Source: Sulfopaludibacter sp963815475
GTDB taxonomy: Bacteria; Acidobacteriota; Terriglobia; Bryobacterales; Bryobacteraceae
Direction of reading: 5' to 3'
DNA length: 64,000 bases
Assembly: GCA_963815475.1 (NCBI GenBank)
Contig: CAWFHD010000003.1
Span: 7,688,001-7,752,000 of the forward strand
Below are positions 7,721 to 16,175 of this stretch, piece by piece; position 1 is the stretch's first letter, and each line of letters begins with the position of its first letter. The position numbers and the translations under genes were made by a program. The notes below the pieces were generated by a model that was given only the letters and a program-made list of their open reading frames with translations, did not search any database and was not told the DNA's origin.

Positions 7721-9554
7721 CGAACTGCTTCTGTATTACGAACGGGAACTGACGTTTCTCCGTGAGATGGGGGCGGAGTTCGCGCAGAAGTATCCCAAGG
7801 TCGCCTCGCGCCTTCTCCTGGAACCCGACAAGTGCGAGGATCCGCACGTGGAACGTATGCTGGAAGCGTTCTCGTTCCTCGCGGCACGCGTTCATCTCAA
7901 AATAGACGACGAGTTTCCGGAAATCACCGAAGCGCTGTTGAGCGTCCTCTACCCTCATTATTTGCGGCCTATCCCCTCTATGTCGGTGGCGGAATTTCAG
8001 GTGGATTACCAGCAGGTATCGCCGGAGCAGGGGCTCACAATTCCTCGCGGCGCAGTGCTCCGGTCGCGGGCTGTCAACGGCGTGCCTTGCAAATTCCGCA
8101 CCTGCTATGACGTCACCTTCTGGCCGGTGGAAGTCGCCGAAGCCGAGTGGAAAACGCCCGATCGGCTTCAGCCCGCGATTCGCGCCTCTGACGCCGTGGC
8201 CGCGGTCCGCATTGAGGTGCGCTGCGCGGGAGACCTGACCTTTTCCAAGCTCTCGCTCGATTCACTGCGCTTCTACCTCAGCGGCGAAAGCAACCTGATT
8301 CACACTCTCTACGAGCTGCTTGCGAACAACTGCGTGCAGATAATGGTGCGCGATCCTTCGCCCAGGTCGCGCATCGAACCCGTCATTCTGCCGGGCAGCG
8401 CTCTGCAGCCGGTGGGCTTCGGCGAAGACGATGGAATGGTTCCCTATCCACGCCGGTCCTTTATGGGCTATGGACTGATCCAGGAATATTTCTGCTTCCC
8501 GCAGAAGTTTTTCTTCCTGGATCTCACTTCGCTCAATCGGATCTGCGCCGCCGGGTTTGGAAATCGGGCGGAAATCGTGATCCTGATTTCGGCTTTCGAA
8601 CGCAGCGACCGGCGCCAGATGTTGGAACTGGGTGTCTCCGCCAGAACATTCCGCCTGGGGTGTGCGCCCATCGTGAACCTCTTCCCGCACACCGCCGAGC
8701 CAATTCTGCTGACCCACACACACTTCGAATATCCCGTGATTCCGGACATCAATCGCCGGACGGCCATGGAGGTGTTTCAAGTCAACGAAGTGGTCAGCGC
8801 CAGCACCCAGACGCAGGAAGTGGTGAAGTTCGAGCCGTTCTATTCCTTCCGCCATCAGACCACGCGCTCGAAAGTCCAGGCCTTTTGGCACGCCGCCCGC
8901 CGGCCCTCCGGGTTTCGCGACGATGAAGGCACCGAAGTTTATCTCTCGCTCATCGATCTTTCGTCGCGCCCTGTCGAGCCCGACGTGGAAGCACTCACGG
9001 TTCGCACTCTGTGCACCAATCGCGATCTGCCCTCGCGGCTTCCTTTCGGCAACCAGGCGGGCGATTTCGAACTCGAGGGGCCGGGTCCGGTCAAGCGCAT
9101 TGTGGCGCTCATGAAACCCACCGACACACTGCGCCCGCCCTCCAGCAAAGATTCTCTGTGGCGGATGATCTCGCAGCTATCCCTCAACTATCTTTCGTTG
9201 GTGGGCGAGGGCCGTGAATCTCTGCAGGAGATTCTACGCCTACATAACTTCACGGGCTCCACGTACTCGGAAAAGCAAATCCAAGGGATTGTAAATCTCA
9301 CCAGCCGACGGCACTTCGCGCGCGTGGTGACCAGCGAAGGCGTTGCTTTTGCCCGCGGCACGCAGGTGGAGGTGGAGTTCGACGAGGAGCAGTTTGTGGG
9401 CGGCGGCGTCTACCTCTTCGCCGCCGTGATCGAACATTTTCTGGGGATGTACGTTTCCTTGAATAGTTTCAGCCAGCTTCGCGCGCGCACCCGCCAGAGG
9501 AAGGAGGTACTGACGCAATGGCCGCCACGGGCCGGGCAAAAAATCCTGATATGA
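7713..9554 (+). CDS. tssF: TssF (VasA/ImpG), T6SS baseplate protein
   Basis: TssF forms the baseplate wedge with TssG and contacts the VgrG hub. The 613-residue protein opens with the signature LLLYYERELTFLREMGAEFA and continues CEDPHVERMLEAFSFLAARV and ITEALLSVLYPHYLRPIPS, all hallmarks of the family. The start is GTG 7713, inside the end of tssE, preceded by AGGGGGA. It overlaps tssG by 37 bases. Confidence 0.95.
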   Translation: MRDELLLYYERELTFLREMGAEFAQKYPKVASRLLLEPDKCEDPHVERMLEAFSFLAARVHLKIDDEFPEITEALLSVLYPHYLRPIPSMSVAEFQVDYQQVSPEQGLTIPRGAVLRSRAVNGVPCKFRTCYDVTFWPVEVAEAEWKTPDRLQPAIRASDAVAAVRIEVRCAGDLTFSKLSLDSLRFYLSGESNLIHTLYELLANNCVQIMVRDPSPRSRIEPVILPGSALQPVGFGEDDGMVPYPRRSFMGYGLIQEYFCFPQKFFFLDLTSLNRICAAGFGNRAEIVILISAFERSDRRQMLELGVSARTFRLGCAPIVNLFPHTAEPILLTHTHFEYPVIPDINRRTAMEVFQVNEVVSASTQTQEVVKFEPFYSFRHQTTRSKVQAFWHAARRPSGFRDDEGTEVYLSLIDLSSRPVEPDVEALTVRTLCTNRDLPSRLPFGNQAGDFELEGPGPVKRIVALMKPTDTLRPPSSKDSLWRMISQLSLNYLSLVGEGRESLQEILRLHNFTGSTYSEKQIQGIVNLTSRRHFARVVTSEGVAFARGTQVEVEFDEEQFVGGGVYLFAAVIEHFLGMYVSLNSFSQLRARTRQRKEVLTQWPPRAGQKILI

Positions 9555-10567
9555 CGGAAGAGATGCGCCCCGACCGTTCGCCGATCGCGAAAAAACTCGA
9601 TCGGGAACCGTTCCGTTTCGACTTCTTCCAAGCCGTCCGCCTGCTGGAATTGATGTATCCCGACCGGCAGGTGGTAGGCCGCCTCAACAATCCTGCCGCT
9701 GAGACGCTGCGCTTCGGCGCCACCTCGTCGGTCGCGTTTCCGGCCAGCGAAATCCAGTCGCTCGATCGAAGCACGGTTCCGGCGCAGATGCGCGTCAACT
9801 TCATGGGGCTTACCGGCCCCCAAGGCATGTTGCCGCTGGACTACAGCATGTTGGTGCTGGACCGACTGCGTGCCCACGACACAACCATCCGCGACTTTCT
9901 TGACCTGTTCAACCATCGCATCATCTCCCTCTTCTATCAGGCGTGGGAAAAGTATCGGTTCGGCGTCCCCTACGAACGCGGTGAGCGCGACCGGTTTCTG
10001 CGCCATGTGATGGCACTCTTAGGTCTGGGAACATCCGGCCTGCAGAATCGCCAGGAAGTGCCGGACGATGCCCTGGTGTTTTACAGCGGCCTGCTTTCGG
10101 CGCACGCGCGCTCAGCTGCTGGACTGCGCCAGTTGATGGCGGACTATTTCGGAGTCGACGTGGAGGTGGAGCAGTTCGTGGGGGCCTGGTATCCCGTCGA
10201 CCGTGACGCGCAGTGTTGCCTGGGAGAGGGCTTGAGCGACTCGGAGAGGCTGGGAATCGGCGCTGTGGTTGGCGACGAGATCTTCGATCAGCAGTCGCGC
10301 ATCCGGCTTCGATTCGGCCCGCTAACGCTCCCTCAGTACAACGACTTTCTGCCCGGCGGCAACGGCTACCGGCAGGTGCGTTCTCTCGCGGCCTTCTACG
10401 CCGGGGGAGAATATGACGTGGAACTGCAACTCATTCTACGCCGCAAGGAAGTGCCCCCATGCGAGTTGGCCGAACCCGAAGCCGGCCCGCAGCTCGGCTG
10501 GACCACCTGGGTCAAATCGATGGACCTCGATCGAGACCCGGGGGAAACGATCTTGGAGTTGTGTTGA
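9518..10567 (+). CDS. tssG: TssG (VasB/ImpH), T6SS baseplate protein
   Basis: TssG completes the TssEFG wedge; the trimer docks on TssK in standard systems. The 349-residue protein shows the family start (REPFRFDFFQAVRLLELMYP), GRLNNPAAETLRFG and the conserved MRVNFMGLTGPQGMLPLDYS block. ATG 9518 has GGAGG at 9503-9507; ATG 9551 is an alternative. TssK, the usual partner linking this wedge to the membrane complex, is not found here. Confidence 0.93.
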   Translation: MAATGRAKNPDMTEEMRPDRSPIAKKLDREPFRFDFFQAVRLLELMYPDRQVVGRLNNPAAETLRFGATSSVAFPASEIQSLDRSTVPAQMRVNFMGLTGPQGMLPLDYSMLVLDRLRAHDTTIRDFLDLFNHRIISLFYQAWEKYRFGVPYERGERDRFLRHVMALLGLGTSGLQNRQEVPDDALVFYSGLLSAHARSAAGLRQLMADYFGVDVEVEQFVGAWYPVDRDAQCCLGEGLSDSERLGIGAVVGDEIFDQQSRIRLRFGPLTLPQYNDFLPGGNGYRQVRSLAAFYAGGEYDVELQLILRRKEVPPCELAEPEAGPQLGWTTWVKSMDLDRDPGETILELC

Positions 10568-10601
10568 AATCACTACAGAATATTTGCCTGGAGCTACGAC
10601 A

Positions 10602-13268
10602 ATGTCCGTTAGCCTGAAAGCCATTGTTTCGAAACTGAACGATACCACCCGCACAGCACTCGAAGGGGCGGCAGGCCTCTGCCTGGCGCGCACCCACTAC
10701 GATGTCGAGATCGAGCACTTCCTGATGAAGTTGCTGGACGTTACCGACTCGGATTTCGCGGTCATCGTCAAGCAATTCGGTGTGGACAAAACCCGCCTCA
10801 CCGCCGAACTGGCACGCAGCCTGGACAAACTCAAGACCGGCAATGCGCGCACACCTGCGTTCAGCCCGTCGCTGCATAAAATGCTGACTCAGGCGTGGAC
10901 CATCGGGTCTTTGGAATTCGCTACGGGTCAGGTGCGAACCGGACTCGTCATCCTCGCGCTCCTATCGGATGAAGACCTGGCGCGCATCGCCCACGACGTG
11001 AGCAAGGAGCTTCAGAAGATCGAGGCCGACTCGCTGCGCAAACAATTGCCAGCCATCATGGAGGACTCGCGCGAATACACCACAGCGCCCGCCGGCCCTT
11101 CCGCGGCGCCCGGAACGCCGGGAGTTGCCCGCCCTGGCGGCAAGACGCCCAACCTCGATCAGTTCACCGTCAACCTCACGGATAACGCCAAGAATGGCAA
11201 GATCGACCCGGTCCTCGGCCGCGATTTCGAGATTCGCCAGATCGTGGACATTCTCACGCGGCGCCGTCAGAACAACCCCATCCTCACCGGCGAAGCCGGA
11301 GTCGGCAAGACCGCCGTAGTGGAAGGCTTCGCGCTCCGCATCGTCAACGGAGACGTGCCACCCGTATTGCGCAACGTCACGGTTCGCACACTGGACCTCG
11401 CGCTTCTGCAGGCGGGCGCAGGCATCAAAGGCGAATTCGAGAATCGTCTAAAAGGGCTGATTGAGGAAGTGAAGTCGTCGCCCATCCCGATCATCCTCTT
11501 TATAGACGAAGCGCACACCATGATCGGCGCGGGCGGAGCGGCCGGCCAGAACGACGCGGCCAACCTGCTCAAGCCAGCGCTGGCTCGCGGCGAACTTCGT
11601 ACCATCGCCGCCACCACATGGTCGGAGTACAAAAAATATTTCGAGAAAGACCCGGCGTTGGCGCGGCGATTCCAGGTTGTTAAAGTTGAGGAGCCGACGG
11701 AAGCGCAGTGCAACATCATGCTGCGCGGGATAGTTCCCGCACTCGAAAACCATCACAATGTCCGCATCCTGGATGAGGGACTCTCGGCTGCGGTGAAGTT
11801 CTCCAACCGCTATCTGCCCGGCCGTCAGTTGCCCGACAAGGCGGTGAGCGTGCTCGACACCGCATGCGCGCGCCTCTCGCTGGGGCAGAACGCCACCCCG
11901 CCGGCCATCGAAGATCTCGTCCGTGAGCTCGACGATTACGCCGTTCAAAGCCGGGTGCTGCAGCGGGAAGCCGCTCTCGGGGCGGATCACAGTGAGCGGA
12001 TGGAGGGTATCGCGAAAGTGCAGGCATCGGCCGAGGTTCGGCTCGCCGGCTTGAAAGAGCGTTGGGAAAAAGAGCGCGACCTGGTTAACCGCATTCGCGA
12101 AGTCCGCGGCAAACTCGAAGCGGGCGTGCCAGTCGCAGCCGTAGCGGCAGGCGCAGGGGAGGTCGAAGCACTACCCTCCAATCCCGATACGCTGCGCGGC
12201 GAACTCGCGACTCTCAACAATGAACTGGAGGCGCTGCAGGGCGAGACACCGCTCATGCGCGTCTGCGTGGACGCACACATTGTCGGGGACGTGGTATCCG
12301 GGTGGACCGGCATTCCCATCGGCAAGATGCTGAAGGACGAAGTGCAATCCGTGCTCCAGCTCGAATCGACCCTGGGCCGCCGCGTGATCGGGCAAGACCA
12401 TGCGCTCGGGATGATCAGCGAACGGATTCGCACCTCTAAGGCCGGCTTGGAAGATCCCAGCAAGCCCATCGGAGTGTTTCTGCTGGTTGGCCCCAGCGGC
12501 GTCGGTAAAACCGAGACTGCCTTGACACTCGCCGATCTGCTTTACGGCGGCGAGCGGAATCTCATCACCATCAATATGTCGGAGTTTCAGGAGGCGCATA
12601 CCGTTTCCACACTGAAGGGCTCGCCTCCGGGCTACGTCGGCTACGGTGAAGGCGGCGTCCTCACGGAAGCAGTGCGCCGCCGGCCCTACTCGGTGGTGCT
12701 GCTCGATGAAGTCGAAAAGGCCCATCCGGATGTGCTCGAGCTCTTCTTCCAGGTATTCGATAAGGGCATGATGGAAGACGGCGAAGGCCGCGAAATCGAT
12801 TTCAAAAACACGATCATCATCCTCACTTCCAATGCCGGCACCGATACGCTGATGAAGCTGACCGCCGACCCCGATACCATGCCCAGTTCGGCGGGGCTGA
12901 CGAAAGCGCTCAAGCCGGAGCTCAACAAAATCTTCAAGCCGGCATTCCTGGGCCGCATGGTCATCATTCCCTATTTCCCTGTCCGCGACGAAGCCTTGAA
13001 GCAGATCGTGCGCCTGAAGCTGGCCAAGATCCAACGCCGCCTACAGGAGACGCACAAGATCTCCCTGACCCATGACGAAACGCTGGTAGAGGAGATCGCC
13101 AAACGCTGCACCGAAGTAGAGAGCGGCGCGCGCAACGTCGACAATATTCTCACGAACACGCTGCTGCCGGAGATCTCGCGGCAGATCCTGGGCCGCATGG
13201 CCGAGCGCGAGAAATTGGCGTCGATTCAGGTATCCATCGGTGAAAACGGCGCGTTCGTGTACAACTAA
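10602..13268 (+). CDS. tssH: ClpV (TssH), T6SS sheath-disassembly AAA+ ATPase
   Basis: ClpV unfolds contracted TssBC sheath for reuse. The 888-residue protein has an N-terminal sheath-binding domain (about 1-160), a first AAA+ module with Walker A GEAGVGKT at 230-237 and Walker B LFIDEAH near 297-304, a coiled middle region (about 430-530), and a second module with Walker A GPSGVGKT at 630-637 and LLDEVEKAH near 700. I chose ATG 10602 (GGAG at 10590-10593) because the protein then begins SVSLKAIVSKLN, as ClpV proteins do. The open frame upstream is just tssG read in another phase. It lies 34 bases after tssG. All ATPase motifs look intact. Confidence 0.96.
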   Translation: MSVSLKAIVSKLNDTTRTALEGAAGLCLARTHYDVEIEHFLMKLLDVTDSDFAVIVKQFGVDKTRLTAELARSLDKLKTGNARTPAFSPSLHKMLTQAWTIGSLEFATGQVRTGLVILALLSDEDLARIAHDVSKELQKIEADSLRKQLPAIMEDSREYTTAPAGPSAAPGTPGVARPGGKTPNLDQFTVNLTDNAKNGKIDPVLGRDFEIRQIVDILTRRRQNNPILTGEAGVGKTAVVEGFALRIVNGDVPPVLRNVTVRTLDLALLQAGAGIKGEFENRLKGLIEEVKSSPIPIILFIDEAHTMIGAGGAAGQNDAANLLKPALARGELRTIAATTWSEYKKYFEKDPALARRFQVVKVEEPTEAQCNIMLRGIVPALENHHNVRILDEGLSAAVKFSNRYLPGRQLPDKAVSVLDTACARLSLGQNATPPAIEDLVRELDDYAVQSRVLQREAALGADHSERMEGIAKVQASAEVRLAGLKERWEKERDLVNRIREVRGKLEAGVPVAAVAAGAGEVEALPSNPDTLRGELATLNNELEALQGETPLMRVCVDAHIVGDVVSGWTGIPIGKMLKDEVQSVLQLESTLGRRVIGQDHALGMISERIRTSKAGLEDPSKPIGVFLLVGPSGVGKTETALTLADLLYGGERNLITINMSEFQEAHTVSTLKGSPPGYVGYGEGGVLTEAVRRRPYSVVLLDEVEKAHPDVLELFFQVFDKGMMEDGEGREIDFKNTIIILTSNAGTDTLMKLTADPDTMPSSAGLTKALKPELNKIFKPAFLGRMVIIPYFPVRDEALKQIVRLKLAKIQRRLQETHKISLTHDETLVEEIAKRCTEVESGARNVDNILTNTLLPEISRQILGRMAEREKLASIQVSIGENGAFVYN

Positions 13269-13307
13269 GCAACGTTCAGTGCTGCCGGCAATCCAATCGG
13301 AGGAAAA

Positions 13308-15281
13308 ATGTTCACCCAGGAAAACCGCATCATCAAACTGACGACGCCTCTTGGGGAAAACGCCCTCATCGTGAGGACGCTGACCGGGCGCGAGGGCGTT
13401 TCCCAGTTGTTCCACTTCGAACTGGGAGTGGTCTGGCAGAAGTCCACCCCCATGAAATTCACGGACATACTGGGCAAGACGGTCACCCTGGAAATTGTGG
13501 AATCCACGCCGCACCGGTATATCAATGGCATTGTGCAGTCGGTGGAACAGGGCATCCTGGACCGCGAACACGACCTCACCTATTACACGCTTCATGTGGT
13601 GCCGAACACATGGATTCTGACGCGCAACGTGCAATCTCGCATCTTTCAGCAGAAATCTGTGCCCGATATTGTCAAGGAGGTGGTGGGAGATATGGGCTTC
13701 AGCGCCACGCTGAAGATCAGCCTGCAGGCCACCTACAAGCCGCGCGACTATTGCGTGCAATACCGCGAGTCGGACTTCGCCTTTATCAGCAGGCTGATGG
13801 AAAGCGAAGGCATTTTCTATTTTTACCAGCACGATGCCAGCCAGCATACGCTGGTGATCGCCGACAAAGGAACTGCATTCCAGGACCTCCCCTCGTCTCC
13901 CGAAATCGAATACGAGGAACTGCTGCACGGGCAACGCGAACTCGGCCGCATCTTTGAATGGGTGAAGGCGCAGGAGATCCGTTCCGGCAAGTATACGGAG
14001 ATCGATTGGAACTTTGAAACTCCCAGCACCGATCTCATGACCAGCGATACGTTGGCACAGCGCGTGGCCAACAATCAGCAGTTGGAGATCTTCGAATATC
14101 CCGGGCATTACATGGCCTTGAGCGACGGAGATACTCTGACCACCACTCGCCTGCAGGAGGAAAACACTCCGGGTCAGGTGACCCGCGGAAGAAGCTGGAA
14201 TTGCGGCCTGTGTCCGGGATATAAATTCACGCTGAAGAATCACTATTCGGACAACGGCAAATACATCGTGACTAGCGTTGAGCATTTTGTGGAACAGCCT
14301 ATTGAAGTGCAGGCCTCCAGCGCTCCCTACCAGTATGAGAACCGATTCAGCACCATCCCCGCCGAAGGCGTGTACCGGCCGGCTCGTGTTACGCCTTTGC
14401 CGCGCGTGCAGGGAGTGCAGTCCGCCATTGTGGTTGGGCCGGCGGGCGAAGAAATCTATACCGACAAGTACGGCCGGGTGAAGGTGCAGTTCCATTGGGA
14501 CCGCATCGGGACGAAGAACGAAAACAGTTCTTGCTGGATGCGCGTGGCCACCTTCTGGGCGGGCAAGAACTGGGGCGCCATCCACATTCCGCGCATCGGC
14601 CAGGAGGTGCTGGTCGATTTCGAAGATGGCGACGTCGATCGCCCCTTGATCGTCGGCAGTGTCTACAATGCCGAGCAGATGCCGCCTTACGCGCTGCCCG
14701 GCGAAATGACGAAGAGCACCGTGCAGAGCAGGAGTTCAAAAGGCGGCGGCGCGAAAAACTTCAACGAGATCCGGTTCGAGGACAAGATGGGGTCCGAGGA
14801 GGTCTATTTCCAGGCGGAGAAAGATCACAACAGCCTCATCAAGAATGACGAGACCCGCACCATTAATCACGACCGGACGACCACCATCCTGAATGACGAG
14901 ACCAAGAAGGTGACGGGGAACGAAACCATCGTGATCGATAAGGGAAACCAAAGCACGACCCTAAATACGGGCAATCAGTCGACCAAAGTCAGCCAGGGGA
15001 ACAAGTCTCTCGAGATCAGTATGGGCAACCAGACCACCAAGCTCAGCATGGGCAATCAAAGCACCAAGCTCGATCTCGGTGCGGTAGCCACTGAGGCCAT
15101 GCAGTCCATCACCCTGACCGTGGGACAAAGCAGCATCAAGATCGATCAGATGGGAGTCACCATCAAGGGAATGATGATCAGCATTGAGGGCCAGGTGCAG
15201 ACGGATGTGAAAGGCATGATGACGAACGTGAGCGCAGACGCCATTACCACCGTCAAAGGCGCCATTATAATGATCAACTGA
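13308..15281 (+). CDS. vgrG: VgrG (TssI), T6SS spike protein
   Basis: A trimeric spike that caps the Hcp tube. The gp27-like part covers about residues 1-340 (VQYRESDFAFISRLMESEGI), the gp5 OB-fold about 370-465 (DKYGRVKVQFHWDR, then IPRIGQEVLVDFEDGD), and the C-terminus is a beta-helical needle of short repeats such as TGNQSTKVSQGNKS and MGNQSTKLDLG. The 657-residue protein has no extra C-terminal catalytic domain, so effectors are more likely to bind as separate proteins through PAAR or Hcp. The start is ATG 13308 with GGAGG at 13299-13303. Confidence 0.95.
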   Translation: MFTQENRIIKLTTPLGENALIVRTLTGREGVSQLFHFELGVVWQKSTPMKFTDILGKTVTLEIVESTPHRYINGIVQSVEQGILDREHDLTYYTLHVVPNTWILTRNVQSRIFQQKSVPDIVKEVVGDMGFSATLKISLQATYKPRDYCVQYRESDFAFISRLMESEGIFYFYQHDASQHTLVIADKGTAFQDLPSSPEIEYEELLHGQRELGRIFEWVKAQEIRSGKYTEIDWNFETPSTDLMTSDTLAQRVANNQQLEIFEYPGHYMALSDGDTLTTTRLQEENTPGQVTRGRSWNCGLCPGYKFTLKNHYSDNGKYIVTSVEHFVEQPIEVQASSAPYQYENRFSTIPAEGVYRPARVTPLPRVQGVQSAIVVGPAGEEIYTDKYGRVKVQFHWDRIGTKNENSSCWMRVATFWAGKNWGAIHIPRIGQEVLVDFEDGDVDRPLIVGSVYNAEQMPPYALPGEMTKSTVQSRSSKGGGAKNFNEIRFEDKMGSEEVYFQAEKDHNSLIKNDETRTINHDRTTTILNDETKKVTGNETIVIDKGNQSTTLNTGNQSTKVSQGNKSLEISMGNQTTKLSMGNQSTKLDLGAVATEAMQSITLTVGQSSIKIDQMGVTIKGMMISIEGQVQTDVKGMMTNVSADAITTVKGAIIMIN

Positions 15282-15282
15282 C

Positions 15283-15861
15283 ATGGGAACGGCACAGGCA
15301 AATTCGCAGGTGGCCCTCATCCTCTCGGTAGCAGAACTGAGCCCGGAGGCCGTCGCGCTGTCACGCCCCGACGTCCAGCCTTTGGAATACATGAATCTCC
15401 TGGTGGCGAAGAAGCTTTTTCCGGACGCCATCCGCTTTCTGGCGCATGCGCTCCCCAAACGGGAGTGTGTCTGGTGGGCTTGGGTATGCGCGCGCCGCAG
15501 TGCGGGAGAGGCGCCTCCGCCAAAGATCAAGGCGGTGCTGGAGGCCACGGAGAAATGGATCGCCCAGCCCAACGAAGACAATCGCCGCACCGCTAAGTCG
15601 GCCGCCGATGCAGCCGGGCTCGATTCCGCGGCAGCCTGCGCGGGCCTCGCCGCTTTTTTCAGCGGAGGCAGTCTGGGTCCGCCCGAAGCGCCTCCGGTGC
15701 CCCCGGGCGAATATCTCACGGCCAAGGCCGCGTGTGGCGCCGTGATCTTCGCCTCCGTCAAGCCGAATCCGGAAAAGGCGCCCGCCCAGTTCGCCCATTA
15801 CATCGCGCAGGGTGTGGAAGTGACGCACAAGATCAAACTCTGGGAAGCGAAACCCCATTAG
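15283..15861 (+). CDS. DUF6931-like T6SS-associated protein
   Basis: A 192-residue soluble protein starting one base after the vgrG stop. The central segment FLAHALPKRECVWWAWVCAR matches my recollection of the DUF6931 family, found next to VgrG and PAAR genes. The C-terminal part (about 140-185) is rich in Pro and Gly and has no catalytic motif I recognise. No signal peptide or membrane segment is visible. Position between spike and PAAR suggests an adaptor, chaperone or spike-loading role, or an effector; none is demonstrated. The family label is from memory and needs a profile search. Confidence 0.7.
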   Translation: MGTAQANSQVALILSVAELSPEAVALSRPDVQPLEYMNLLVAKKLFPDAIRFLAHALPKRECVWWAWVCARRSAGEAPPPKIKAVLEATEKWIAQPNEDNRRTAKSAADAAGLDSAAACAGLAAFFSGGSLGPPEAPPVPPGEYLTAKAACGAVIFASVKPNPEKAPAQFAHYIAQGVEVTHKIKLWEAKPH

Positions 15862-15870
15862 GAGAACGCT

Positions 15871-16161
15871 ATGGGAATGCCGGCAGCGCGAGTTGGAGAC
15901 ATGCACGTTTGCCCGATGGTGACCGTGTTAGTGCCGCACGTGGGAGGTCCCATTCTGCCGCCCGGTGGCATGACTGTGTTGATCGGAGGAATGCCGGCGG
16001 CGCGCGTGACTGACATGGCGGTCTGTGTCGGTCCACCCGACGTTATCGTGCTGGGCGCCTTCACGGTGCTGACCTGCGGCATGCCGCAAGCGCGTGTCAT
16101 GGACATGACCGCTCACGGCGGAACGATCGTCCTGGGGTGCTTTACGGTGCTCGTGGGGTAG
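15871..16161 (+). CDS. PAAR-domain spike tip protein
   Basis: A 96-residue protein made of PAAR repeats: GMPAARVGDMHVCP at the start, GGMPAARVTDMAVCVGPPD in the middle and GMPQARVMDMTAHGG near the end. PAAR proteins form a metal-stabilised cone on VgrG that sharpens the spike and docks effectors. This one is PAAR only, with no fused toxin. The start is ATG 15871, preceded by AGGAGAA. It is the last gene of the operon and ends 14 bases from a convergent gene. Confidence 0.94.
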   Translation: MGMPAARVGDMHVCPMVTVLVPHVGGPILPPGGMTVLIGGMPAARVTDMAVCVGPPDVIVLGAFTVLTCGMPQARVMDMTAHGGTIVLGCFTVLVG

Positions 16162-16175
16162 CTGGCGCAGGCACG

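Noticed and set aside
12171..13034. A 287-codon antisense frame within clpV
   Set aside because: Shadow of the second AAA+ module; no start signal and no homology that I recognise.
13041..14585. A 514-codon open frame antisense to vgrG and clpV
   Set aside because: It has no recognisable domain and mirrors the GC-rich codon bias of the real genes; vgrG on the + strand is certain.
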